A stretch of DNA of 28,853 nt, taken from Phytophthora quininea (Eukaryota; Oomycota; Peronosporomycetes; Peronosporales; Peronosporaceae). Under the pieces are notes generated by a model, which made no database searches, was not told the DNA's origin, and was given only the letters and a program-made list of their open reading frames with translations. The translations under genes and the position numbers were made by a program. Below are positions 18,709 to 28,853 of this stretch, one piece after another. The first letter of the stretch is position 1, and every line of letters starts with the position of its first letter. The DNA lies in the NCBI GenBank assembly GCA_011947345.1, contig JAAVTG010000471.1:1-28853 (forward strand), given 5' to 3'.

Positions 18709-20262
18709 TTAAGCGAGGTTGACTGGGGACTTGACCTCGACAAAGTTCGGCGACTTGGCGTTCTTGTTCTTGTGAAACAAAATCTCAATGTCTTCCAGCA
18801 AGATCCCCTTGGTCTCCGGGCAGAAGAAGTACACGAAGGCGAGACAATGAGGCACAGCCCCGCGAAAAGGAAGAAGACGCCGTTGATGTTGAGCGACGGG
18901 AAGAGCTTGACGACCTCCGTCATCACGGCGCCCATAGCCCAGTTGGCAGCGGTCGACAGCGCCACAGCCGATGCTCGAACGTTGAGCGGGAAAACCTCTG
19001 CGAGGTAAATCCAGCACACGGGCCCCACAAAATGGCAAAGTTGAAAACGAAGAAGGCCGTGCCAATGCAGATGAACCAACCGCCGACCTTGGGGCAGCCT
19101 GCGTTGTCCACGTTGCCGTCGCAAATGATAGTGAACAAGATTGCAGCGAACAAGTGGCCAACAATCATACCCACGGCGCCGATCAAGAGCATCTGCCGAC
19201 GACCATACTGGTCCACCCAGCGCATTGCCGGAATTGTGCTGAGGAAGTTCACACCCGAAATGAAGAGCGACGAGTAGATGCCAGCTTCGGTAATGTCTTT
19301 GAAGATCAGAGCGCCGTAGCTCATGATGGGGTTGATACCGGTGGCTTGTTGCAGCACGACCAAGTCCAACACGCCTTGCCCTCCAGCCTCTTCCTCTGCG
19401 ATCTGGTCGCCGATAGCTTCCAGCTCGTGGCCAACATTGTCGGTCATCCGAAGCTTCTTTAGGACCTTCTCAGCCTCCTCTTTACCCTTCTTCTTGTACG
19501 TCCAACGAGGACTCTCCGGAACGAACCAGATACCGAGAAGCACCATGATAGGAGGGGCCATGGAGACTCCGTTGGTCGTTCGCCAGCCGCGGTTACGGTT
19601 TTCCACGATGATGTTGACGACGTTGGCAAGGAACAGCCCGATCACGCAGGTCATCTGCATGAACCCGGAGAGCATACCACGAAGCTCCTTGGGGGCCATC
19701 TCAGCACCAAACAGCGGCAGTGAGAAGGACGAGTTGCCGACGCCGAAGCCTTGGATGATACATCCGATGTACATAAGACTGTGAGCCTGCGCCTTGTTGA
19801 ACCACACCCAGCAAGTCCCGCCGCAGAACAGCACACCGGCCGAAAAATGATGGCACGTCGACCGAATTTGTCGGCCACGATGCCTCCCATGAAGGCACCG
19901 ACGAGACAGCCCAAATTGTACCCCATATTGTACCAGACCGTGAACGTCGTCCATTCCGCCGGCAGGTCAGAGGTTGACCGAGTGCATTCCTCGTACGTGA
20001 AGTTGTGCCAGCCGACGCAGTAGTCGTTAAGGAAACTGTCCATGATCAAAACTCCGCTTGTCACGCCTAAGGAAAAGGAAACTTCATGATCACCCCACTT
20101 GCTAACACAGAGAATTCCCGATGTTTACATACCTTGGTCATAGCCGAAGAAAATGCCGCCCAGTGACGCGAAGACGCACACGATAATGGCATACGTGCGC
20201 TTGCCCTCTGTAGGCGTGTCGTCGATCTCTTGTGCGTTGTTTACTATTACTCCGGCTGCCAT
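18709..20262 (-). CDS. MFS hexose/sugar transporter
   Basis: This is a plasma-membrane sugar symporter of the sugar-porter family, in two exons (20262-20133 and 20066-18709) with a 66 bp intron (GTATGT..TTAG) inside the first transmembrane signature GYDQG/VTSG. Family marks in order: DKFGRRAII, WFVPESPRW, QQATGINPIMSYGAL, DQYGRRQML, AEVFPLNVRA and the closing PETKGILLEDIE. Length is about 496 codons, normal for the family. The stretch just before QQATGIN is about ten residues shorter than expected and may lack the start of helix 7. Frame slips lie at 19844-19848, 19020-19026 and near 18841, each fitting one missing base. The gene is convergent with the kinase (90 bp gap), and its upstream region is shared with the hAT transposase. 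Confidence 0.88.
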
Positions 20263-20524
20263 GGTCAGGCCTCTGCAATTTGAATTATTATATTCAATAA
20301 TATAGCATACTTTGAATGTGATTATTTATTGGAAGGCGAAAAATATGTTGCCATTTATTCTGCATATTATGACTTATTACGGGGTCAACACTGTCCACCA
20401 AAAACTACTGGTTGTAACACCCCGAGAGAAGCTCCTCGAGACGTTTGCGAACTTCTAGAGCTCGTTCGGCATTTTGCAGTCATCCCAACAGCCTTCCAGC
20501 CCCCAAGTTTTTCCACGTGTCGAC

Positions 20525-22083
20525 ATGAACTTCACGAACAAGGACATCTGCTCGCTTCTCTTCATCCAGGAGACACCCAACAAGGCGGAATGCACCGTGT
20601 GTGGCAAGGTGTACAAGCAAGGGAACGGCTACACCAATCAGATGCACCACCTCCTCAAGAAGCATCCTGACTACCCACAGCTTGCTGAACCCGCTTTTCG
20701 CCGCGGCAACCCGCTCGGGCTCACTATGCCCGACCAACGAGATTTTCCGCTGGGTCGAGTGGTGCGTGTTCGACCGCATGCCTGTCAGCTTTTGCGAGCG
20801 AGCTCTGGTTCGCAAGAACGCTAACATGGCGCCCATCGCTGCCAACACACTGCAAAAGCACATCGATCCGCTCTACGGCTACGTCCGCAACGTCATCGCG
20901 GCCAAGCTTCCAGAAAAGTTTGGCTTGGTTCTCGATGGCTGGTCGAGTGGTGGCCGTCACTTCATTGCCATCATGGCTGTCTACCACGATCCCTCTGTGA
21001 GCAACCCAGGGAGTAGGAAGCCGGGCTACGATGAGAGCATTCAGTGCGTCTCTCGCCGCTTTGTCTTGCTAGCATTTTCCCCTGTCCGACGAAGAAGACC
21101 TCGGCGCCCAAAGCCTGTTTGATTTGATAGCGGATACGCTGTCAACATTTAACAGACCTTGGGAGTCTGTGCTCTTTATGATTGGTGATAATTGCTCAGT
21201 CAACCAGTCTATTGGTCGAAAAGTGGGAGCGTTGCCTTTCATTGGTTGTGCCAGTCACCGTTTCCAGTTGGCGGTGAACGCATTTCTGGCTGACCATGAA
21301 CCCGTGTTGGCCAAGTTCCACGCGCTGATGAAGCATCTGAGCACCATCAAGTGTCGTGCTGCACTACGCAAAGTGGCCCCTCTAGCGCCCGTCATGCGCA
21401 ACGCAACTCGTTGGTCGAGTACCTTCAGCATGGTACAGCGCTACGACAAGATTTGCGGTGCTTTTCTCGCTTTGGATGATGCTACAGTAGCTAAGCACGG
21501 CATCGCGGGCTTTCTACGGACACCAGATGAAATCAAAGCAGCACGCACCCTACTGAAGTCGCTGAACGAGGTGAGTAAAGCACTCCACGACTCTACGCTA
21601 ACCCTCGTGGGCGCTCGGCGTGCTTTTGATGCAGTGCTGCGCAAGTACCCCAGCATGAAGACCCGGCTGGCTAGTGACGCCTCCGTCGTCAACAACCCTG
21701 CTTTAGAGAGCGGTATCGTGAAGATCATCAGCGGCGGACGGTTGAATGCAAGCGAGCAAGCGGCGTGCGTCACGCTCAAACGCGGCGGCGACGAAATGGT
21801 GGTGGAGCAGCACGTTTCCAAGTCTTTTCTAGCTTCAGCCTTCAAGAAGACTCCTGTGGCGCGCACTCCGCCACAATACACGCCGCTAGACTGGGTCCCA
21901 CCAACGTCAAATGAGTGCGAGCGGTTCTTCAGCCAAGCGAAACTGGTCCTCACCGACCTGAGGAAGGGCATGGACCCCGACACCCTGGAAGTGCTGATGT
22001 TTCTATCCTACAACAAGGACTGGTGGGATGCGTTTAGTGTTAGAGCTGTTAGGCAGAGTATGCGTAGGGAGCTTAGAGAATAA
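20525..22083 (+). CDS. hAT-family transposase
   Basis: The start at 20525 (MNFTNKDICSLLF) places a BED-type zinc finger at once: C-x2-C in AECTVCGKVYK and H-x4-H in HHLLKKH. The hAT catalytic core follows, with the first Asp in LVLDGWSSGG, the second in FMIGDNCSVNQS, the conserved C-x2-H in GCASHRFQLAV, and the Glu in the C-terminal dimerisation region (PPTSNECERFFSQAK). Total length is about 520 codons, within the range of oomycete hAT transposases. Frame slips lie at 20729-20731 (one extra base) and 21079-21082 (one missing). I could not find convincing inverted repeats or an 8 bp duplication, so element ends are not given. The start is only 262 bp from the divergent transporter ATG. Confidence 0.85.
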
Positions 22084-23386
22084 TGCCATTATTATTCTGT
22101 AGGCGTAGCGGCCTGCAAAATAAATAGAGAATGGCATATTGCAAAACGTAGGCCATGGTGCTTTTGAGAGGCAGAAAGCAAATTGAAGACTGAACTGCGG
22201 TGGCATCGCCAAATCTTTGGTTTAGATGAGCAAGTTGAAGCACATTGCTTGTGTGTTCATCGACGACGGTCAAAGCTAGGAATCGAGTTGCTGTCCCTCC
22301 ATGCAGCTTGATTTATCCGCTCGGTTCCCTTTGGTAGGAAGGATCGTGTACGAGTTCACCTCTCGTGTCCTTCACCTGGAGCAAGTTTTGCATCGACCTG
22401 ACTGTTAGAAATCGTTAGTTGTGGTTCCCGAGGTATCGTTTTCTTGGCGTGTGAAGGACGGAGAGAAGCATATTCGTCGGATCAACAAAAATGCGTGGAT
22501 GTAGATTTGTTAAACAAGTGCAACTTGTGCTGTCAGATTCTGAACGTTTGAGCCGGGGGTCGAAGAAACAGTAATAGGGTGCAATACTTGTGCCCGCCAG
22601 CCGGCGTCTGCCAGCCAGCAAGATGATGACCAAGGAGCAAGCAGCAACCACCCCCAAGGAGCAACAAGTCCAGGAGCAACGACCAAGATCGCACTGAAGG
22701 GACGCAGCACGAAGGGACACAGGCAGCGAGTAGTAACTAGTGTTCAAGTAGTCTTAGTTTTGCCGTAAAAGCTCAACACGAGACTGAGTGCGACCGCAGC
22801 CGCTAGAGAGGTGTCAATAACTGGGAACTCGCCACGCGAAGTAGGCGACGCGAGGGGTACACGACAGAGGACCGGCGTGGGTAGATAGAGCCCCACAGGG
22901 GTTGGTGAAGCGGAGGTTGCAGCCCGCGCGTGCTTGTGGCTGTGGCAAAGAGAGGTAGAACAGCTAGCCCCGTGGTAGTAGAGCCCACCCGCCCGGCAAG
23001 CACACACCAGCGAAGGCGTCGTGTACACCACCTGTGCAAGGAAACACTCGGACACGCGGTGGTAGTTTAGAGTAGTTTATTTAGGTTAGTACTACCGCTG
23101 CGTAGACCACTGGGCACCGCCTTTGGCCGGAGGCAGGACCAGCGTGGACCCTTGACCAGCGCGCCGACCGATACGCAACCGGCTGACGTGACCGGTGACG
23201 GACACTGCAAGAAGAACGGAGCCGCAGCTCACTTGGTGGTCATACAGGGGCCTTCCAACACGGTTGGCCTTTGTACGATAGCAGCAGCAGACAAAGACCT
23301 TCACGAGGCTTGGCCCCGCGGCACGAACCCGTGCGACAGCAGCAGCAGTCAAAGACCGCTGAGCCCGTGAACGCAGCAGCAGGAAG
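22084..23386. other. Non-coding stretch between hAT and gypsy gag, probably including the 5' LTR
   Basis: No convincing gene is visible. At 22083-22137 an 8 bp inverted repeat (ATGCCATT/AATGGCAT) flanks 39 bp, perhaps part of the hAT 3' end. From about 22600 the strand that reads towards gag becomes purine-rich with AAGGAGCAA-type direct repeats, as in retrotransposon LTR or leader sequence. The 5' LTR and primer-binding site must lie here, but the partner LTR is outside the window, so the limits cannot be fixed. A weak minus-strand coding remnant (22073-22320, containing TVVDEHTSNVLQLAHLN) is unidentified. Confidence 0.4.
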
Positions 23387-25112
23387 ATGGCTATGCGAGC
23401 GGCAGCCGTGCAGGCCGCTAGCCAGAGGAAGAAGTCGAGCCGGTCAGCAGCAGCGAAGAAGTCGCGCGCACCGAAGACTCGACTGCAGCTTGGAAGTGAT
23501 GATGATGGAACGGATGGGACAGTGCTGGTCAGCAGCGATGTGCGAATCGCGCCTAGCGGGGACCGTCCCAGTGAAGATGACAGCGGCAGCAGCAGTAGTA
23601 TCAGCAGCAGTAGTAAAGACAGCCGGCCAAGCAGCGCGGAGTCGGTGGAAGCAGCTCCACCACCGCCACCGCTGGCAACACCACGATCAAGAACGCGCCG
23701 ACGTTCGAGATCTCGGCGGCATACCGCAGCCGCACCGCCGGGTCGGGACGATAGTGCAGCCGCGCCGAATGACATGGGCTGGTGGGATCATCTTACGCCA
23801 GAGCAGCAGCGCGTTGATGCGACGATTCATATTCGCACCGCCGGCAGCAGTCGCAGCAGTACCAGCTTCAGCAGCAGTAGTACCACCAGCAGCAGCGCAG
23901 GAACGACGCCGCAAGCGAAAGAAGCTGATGATCGCCGATTTTAAGGGTCAGGCGGACGAGTCCGTGGAAGCATGGCTGTCGTCGGTAATGGAAGAAGTGG
24001 AAGCCCAACGGAACTTGGGTGGAGATACGTGGACAGCGCGCGAGCTTTACCATGGTGTCGTCGCGCACCTGAAGGCCAAAGCATACATTTGGTTTGTTAG
24101 CTTGAAAGAGAGCATGTCGGAGGACGATCAGAACATCGGGTACCTGGTCAAGCGGATTCGTCAGAAGTACGGACGCCAGGCTAACGCGTGGCAGATACAG
24201 CAGCAGCTGGCCAAGCGCGTGCAAGGACCTGGAGAGAGCTTGACCGAGTACGCCGACAACCTGACGGAGATTGGATTCGGCAAGAGAGTGTCGTCAGAAA
24301 CGTACGTCGAAGCCTTCCTCAACGGTATCAACAACAAAGTTACCTCGATGCAGGTACGCGGGAAGAGCCCGGCTTCGCTGGAGTACGCCGTGAGCCACGC
24401 CATTGAAATCAGTGGGGAGTACGGCGAGGGCCGAGACGTGACGGACTGGCATGACGCCGAAGACCTTCACCGCCTGAAGCGAGGCTTGACTGGGGATGAC
24501 AGCTCTGCTCGCGCCAAGAAGAAGATCAAAACGGAAGTGCCGGGGATTGATTGGAGGAAGCTAGGATTCGGTGGCAGAGACCCTGCGCCTAAGTACGACA
24601 CGTCCGGAAATCGGATCAGCGGATTGGCTAGAGGCCCAGGAAGTGAGCCACTCTCATTGGATGCGCTCCAGGCTCTTATGTCTGTGACTGGGATTGGCCA
24701 GCAGCGGGAAACTGGCGATCAGAACACCAAGCCGACAGCCGTAAAGAACAAGGCGCGAGTTCTGGAAGTGAAGGCCGAACCTGGTGCCGAACCAGAGCCG
24801 ACGACGCAAGGCGACCGGCAACAGCATCGGTCAGGTGGTGGAAGACGCGGGTCAGGCAACCGAGGCAGCGGGCGAGGACGTGGTCTGGAAAATTACGGCC
24901 CCAACCACAGTCGACCGATAGCGCAGCGGAAGAAGGAGTCGACGTGCCACTACTGCGGTGAGCCTGGACACTGGAGGGCCGAATGCGCCGATCGTCTCGC
25001 AGCCGTGCGTGAGCAGGAGGCCAGAGCAGTAGCCCGAAGTGCAGCAAACGCCAGTGCCGGAGGACCTGCAGCAGCACAAGTGACGCCGCAGGGAAACGAT
25101 CAACGACAGTAG
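23387..25112 (+). CDS. gag: Gypsy gag polyprotein with CCHC zinc knuckle
   Basis: The likely start is the ATG at 23387 (MAMRAAAVQAAS). The first 170 residues are basic and Ser/Pro-rich low complexity, ending in WWDHLTPEQQRVDATIHI. The frame then slips by one base at 23918-23920 and continues as the retrotransposon gag domain (MIADFKGQADESVEAWL onward, with LTEYADNLTEIGFG). An RG-rich nucleic-acid-binding tract (about 24840-24900) precedes the zinc knuckle CHYCGEPGHWRAEC, spaced C-x2-C-x4-H-x4-C. The frame stops at 25110. Gag assembles the particle and packages element RNA. Confidence 0.8.
23571..23900 (+). repeat. CAG/AGT trinucleotide-rich low-complexity tracts in gag
   Basis: Two clusters of imperfect CAG/CAGT trinucleotide repeats (about 23580-23620 and 23840-23900) encode Ser-rich runs in the gag N-terminus. 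They are interrupted rather than pure microsatellites and could vary in length between copies. Confidence 0.5.
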
Positions 25113-28100
25113 AAGCGGGGATTCTGCTGTCGGTTACAACTTCCAACCCCGTCAGTGAAAGGCGACCGGTCAAGCGGCGTCAGCGCAAGAGGATGAGGCA
25201 GCGGCAGCTACGCCAGAGGAAGAGTGCAGCAGAAAAGAGCGCGCTCGCAGTTAGTGGTTCTGACTGGGAGAAGAGCGACACCGGGGCTGCCACCCAGCAG
25301 CAGCAGGGAGGAACCCCGGCTGACGAGGTCACATTGGCGGGTGAAGCACGAGGCGCCACCGAAACGACCGCGGCAGCCGCCAAGGTGGAGCCCAGAGTAG
25401 CAGACATGCTGGAGGACCCGGTGCAAGCAGTGTCGTTCGACATCTTTGAGGATTAGCCGCTGAAAGAGATGCGACGCAAGACAGCAGTAAAGTGGCGGTC
25501 AAGACGCTGCCGAAAGGACTGCGGCAGCAACGGCTACTAGTCAGCGGAGGACGGACAGCCGCTGCCAAGCGACGACAGCAGCGTGCAGAGCGTGATATCG
25601 CAGCTGAAGATGGGGTGCTGATTACTGAACTCCGTCGCAGGAACGTGGAGCGTGCCAAGGTGTTGCGCGAGGAGGTTAGAGGACTTATCGGCGAGTTACG
25701 ACAAGCCGACGAGAAGCTAGGCCGTATCTGCCGACGCAACCATGCTAAGACAGCTGCCGATAGAGTGCGGAGACGGGAATACAAGAAGTCAGCGAAGCTA
25801 GAGCAGACGCCGCCAGTCAACAATGAGCGAGCAGGTGAAGTGCCGAAGCTGACAGCAGCAGCAGTGCTACCGTCCCTGGAAGCTGAGCCACCCGAGGTGC
25901 TGGAAGAAGTCGGTTCGCTAGAGGACATGCGTGCAGATCGACGGCTCGCAGAGAAGCAGGCCAAAGCGCAGAGGGCAAGGCGACGCGTTCGGCGTCTGCA
26001 GCAACGACAGCTCGCTGCGGAGAAGCGGCAGGAAGAGTTGACTAGTGGCAAACGGAAGCCAAAACGACAGCGGCCGATGCAACGCTATCAATACAAGCGG
26101 CAGGGCAGATACAGTGACGTGGAACAGCGACTCGGGCCTGAAGGGAAGTTGCTGCGCGTTGGCCAAGTGCGAGCCATAGGCAGTGGAAGTCCCAGTTGCT
26201 TGCCGACAGCACTCCTGGCATTATCCAAGAAGCACATGCAAGAAGTACGACTGGACACATGTGCCCAGTACAGCGTGGTGGGCGAAGAGCTACGTCGATT
26301 TGGGCAGTGTGTCGAAGAGAGCGCCAGTGGATCTGGTCGAGGGCTTCGGAGGTGGCACCAGCAAGGTGTTAGGAGTTTGGAGGTTCATGGGCACCACGGT
26401 GCACCAGCAGCGGATCACCATCGACGCGTTGTTAGTCGAAGGCCAAGGCAGTGAGTTCTTCATTGGCGAAGACTGGATGGATGAAAAGCAGGTCCAGATG
26501 GATTTCGGCAACCGAGAGCTGAAATACTACGACGACAAAGGGCTAAAGGTGGTGTTACCATTCACGTGTCACGGTATTACTTCGTTGGCGCCGCCAGGTC
26601 GAGGGCCGCGAAAAGCCGTACGCCTACCCAAGACAGTGAAGCTGGCCACCAACACCTGCAGTGTGATACGCGTTGCCGTGGAAGCAGAGGATGGCACGAC
26701 GGGCGTGTTCATCCCCAAGCCGCACAGTAAGAGATACCAGCTGACAGCACCAACAATTGGCACCGTGCAGAACGGTACGATAAGTATAGCTGTGCTGAAC
26801 ATCGAAGGACGTCGGGAAAAGCTACCGGCCCGCGAAATCTTGGGAACGTGGGTGCCGACGGACGAGACTATGGAAGTCCTACAGTTGAATGGTGAGCTGG
26901 AACGTGCTCGAGTGGCTGAATGGGTGGCGTCGCTGAACAAGGACGACGCTAGGCCATTGGCAGATGAGGGCGAGCTGGACATCGGCGAAATGGAGGCCGC
27001 AGACCGCGACCTAGTGATTGCTTTGCTGCGCCAGTATGCCGGGACGGTGGAAAAGAAGCCTGGATGTCCGCCAATGACGACTACTGGAGTGGAGCATCAC
27101 ATAAATACTGGAGGGACTGCGCCCATTATGCTGAGACGCCGTAGACACGCTGTTGCGGAGAATGCGTTGATCGATAAAGAAGTGGACGAAATGCTGCGCA
27201 ATGGCGTGATCGAAGAAGGCTCAGGAGCATGGGGTTTTCCAGTGGTCATCGTCAAGAAGAAGGACGGCAGTGTGAGGTTTTGCATTGATTACCGCGCGCT
27301 GAATGCGGTCACAGTGAAGGATGTGTATCCCTTGCCGCGAGTGGATGAGACTTTGGAGACGCTGCATGGTTCACAGCGCTTCACGAGCCTTGATTTGCAT
27401 GCAGGATACTGGCAGCTGGGAGTCGCTAAGGAAGATCGACAAAAGACTGCGTTTACAACTCGACGTGGCCTCTTCCAATTTCTGAGGATGCCGTTTGGTT
27501 TGTGCAACGCGCCAAGTACTTTCCAGCGACTAATGGACTGTGTGCTACGAGGTCTTACGTGGGTCTGTTGCCTGGTGTACTTGGACGATGTCGTCATCTT
27601 TACGATGGGAATGGTGGCGCAGCACGTCGTGGAGTTGGCAGTTGTGTTAGAGAGGCTGGCTGAGGCAGGATTGAGCCTGAAGCCGTCGAAATGCTCATTC
27701 GCGACCACAAGTATGGAGTACTTGGGCCACGACTTGACACCAGAAGGCATCAAACCGACGCAGCGGCTGATTAAGGCAGTAGTCGACTACCCGACGCCGA
27801 TAAATGCAGACAAAGTTCGGAGTTTCGTGGCATTAGCTGGTTACTACCGACGGTTCATGCCGGGTTTTGGGACGCGAATGGCGCCCTTAACTGGGTTGCT
27901 GCGGAAGACAAGTGAATGGACTTGGGGAGCTGAGCAGGAAGCAGCTTTGCTTGGGCCAAAGCGTGGCTAAGCAAGGAGCCGGTGTTAATATATCCTGACT
28001 ACCGACTGCCGTTTAAGCTGACTACCGACGCCTCCACTACAGGGCTAGGAGCGGTTCTCTCGCAGGATCAAGGCCATGGGGATCAGCCTGTAGCGTATGC

Positions 28101-28853
28101 GTCGAAAGTGAATAGTCCGACGGAAGCAAAATACAGCATCTCAGAGCTCGAGTGCTTGGCAGTTGTGTGGGCAGTGCGACTCTTTCGACCCCATCTCTAC
28201 GGCCGGAAGTTCACGATAGTCACGGATCATATTGCGCTGAAGTGGCTGATGACCACTAAGGAGCCGGCAGGACGCTTGCATCGATGGGCGTTGACGCTGC
28301 AGGAATACGACTTTAGCATTCGCTATCGTCCGGGCAAAGAAAACCATGTAGCAGATGCGTTGTCGAGGCCCCGTGCTCGATGATGGGGAAACCAAGACGG
28401 AAGATGCGGATGACCCGGTAATTTCACGATCGATGGCAGAGGGTTTCTCGTGTGACTGCCAGCATGTTCGCTGCAGGCGATTGGCGAGATAGCTGAGGAG
28501 AAACGAATGCCGGTGACCATGGAGCAAATAGCCGAGGATGTAGCCAGTTGGCAGTGCGAGGAGAGCACGCCAGCACGCTCAACAGTTCGTGGGTCTGATG
28601 CCGTGCTAGCAGAGATTGACCGAGCCGCCGATGAGGTGGTGAAAGCTGCAGGATTGTATCGAGTTGAAGCTGCCGAGATGGGAATAGTACAGTTCTCCGA
28701 TGAAGACATCAGGAAGCAACAAAGAAGTCGGTGATGGTACAAACGCTGCTGAAGCGTGGCAAGTACCGACACTACCGGATCGTGACAGCAGAAGACGGTC
28801 TGGTTAATGCCGAACTAGAGAATGGAGAGCTGCGAGTGATATTGCCGACAGTA
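25113..28853 (+). CDS. pol: Gypsy pol: protease, reverse transcriptase, RNase H (partial)
   Basis: Pol reads in the -1 frame relative to gag. A highly charged Arg/Gln/Glu-rich linker of about 370 residues (25120-26230) comes first, with coiled-coil character. The retropepsin-like protease has LDTCAQYSVV near 26250 (Cys where Gly is usual), VEGFGG as the flap and FFIGEDWM. The reverse transcriptase (about 27160-27760) has VRFCIDYRALN, SLDLHAGYWQ, MPFGLCNAPSTFQ and the catalytic YLDDV. RNase H (27985-28375) has TTDASTTGLGAVL, SELECLAVVWA, TDHIALKWL and NHVADALSR. Downstream, KRGKYRHYRIV and ENGELRVILP are the usual lead-in to the integrase, cut by the window edge. Slips lie near 25456, 26299-26301, 27946-27948, 28369-28372 and about 28475, so it is not readable as one frame as written. 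Confidence 0.85.

Larger units (their letters stand above)
23387..28853 (+). mobile_element. Ty3/gypsy LTR retrotransposon, right end outside window
   Basis: Gag with a zinc knuckle is followed by protease, reverse transcriptase and RNase H in that order, with the linker leading to an integrase that would follow. This is the gypsy order. The span given is the minimum coding extent; the 5' LTR lies upstream and the integrase core and 3' LTR lie beyond the right edge. Several one-base frame slips interrupt the frames. Confidence 0.88.

Noticed and set aside
20263..22200. Terminal inverted repeats and an 8 bp duplication for the hAT element.
   Set aside because: Only short AT-rich inverted repeats were found near either side and none pair convincingly.
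22744..23055. Minus-strand 103-codon frame in the presumed retrotransposon leader.
   Set aside because: Cys/Ser/Leu-rich composition typical of antisense non-coding sequence, with no motif.
22403..23120. A possible 5' LTR starting TGTTAG at 22403.
   Set aside because: Without the 3' LTR in the window, and with no clear CA end and primer-binding site, the limits would be guesswork.
25100..25125. Programmed -1 frameshifting between gag and pol.
   Set aside because: The frame relation would allow it, but no slippery heptamer is visible and the many one-base errors make the frame relation itself unreliable.

Overview
The window looks like a gene-rich but transposon-invaded piece of a nuclear oomycete genome, most likely a Phytophthora-like Peronosporales species. 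The evidence is eukaryotic genes with 56-76 bp GT-AG introns, gene spacing often below 120 bp, an Inr+FPR-like core promoter, an oomycete-type hexose transporter, and MULE, hAT and Ty3/gypsy elements of the kinds that load these genomes. Species assignment is inference; no rRNA, tRNA, CRISPR or prokaryotic feature was seen.

Layout, left to right. A C2H2 zinc-finger gene (minus) runs off the left edge. Next is a long intronless gene for the proteasome activator PA200/Blm10 (848-6587, minus). A 573 bp divergent promoter region carrying a perfect three-unit heat-shock-element pattern separates it from a GT60-type glycosyltransferase (7161-8816, plus). A complete-looking 4.36 kb Mutator-like element (8888-13250) sits in the roughly 110 bp gap between that gene and a convergent mitochondrial-type armadillo-repeat gene (13298-14479, minus). 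The element has 54 bp perfect inverted repeats and a 9 bp target-site duplication. Its coding strand reads as FLYWCH/FAR1-like zinc finger, DDE transposase, SWIM zinc finger and a C-terminal C48 (Ulp1-type) cysteine protease with a full catalytic set. Then come the U-box cyclophilin PPIL2 (8 exons, plus), a CDKL-like CMGC kinase (8 exons, plus) and a two-exon MFS hexose transporter (minus). The right third is transposons: a hAT transposase (20525-22083) and a Ty3/gypsy retrotransposon with gag, protease, RT and RNase H, cut by the right edge before the integrase core.

The strongest global observation is that almost every long conserved gene is broken by single-base frame slips. Most lie in short homopolymers and most look like one missing base. 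They hit housekeeping genes (PA200, PPIL2, kinase, transporter) and transposons alike, while the aligned protein signal continues in the next frame. This is better explained by indel errors in the assembly than by decay of every gene. Spans below are therefore given as whole genes with the slips listed.

Functionally, the host genes are unrelated housekeeping and signalling loci: proteasome regulation, glycosylation, spliceosomal/ubiquitin cyclophilin, ciliary-type kinase and sugar uptake. No operon-like logic joins them. The best candidate for something unusual is the MULE-encoded transposase-protease fusion, followed by the gypsy element's Gly-to-Cys protease active site and long basic gag-pol linker.
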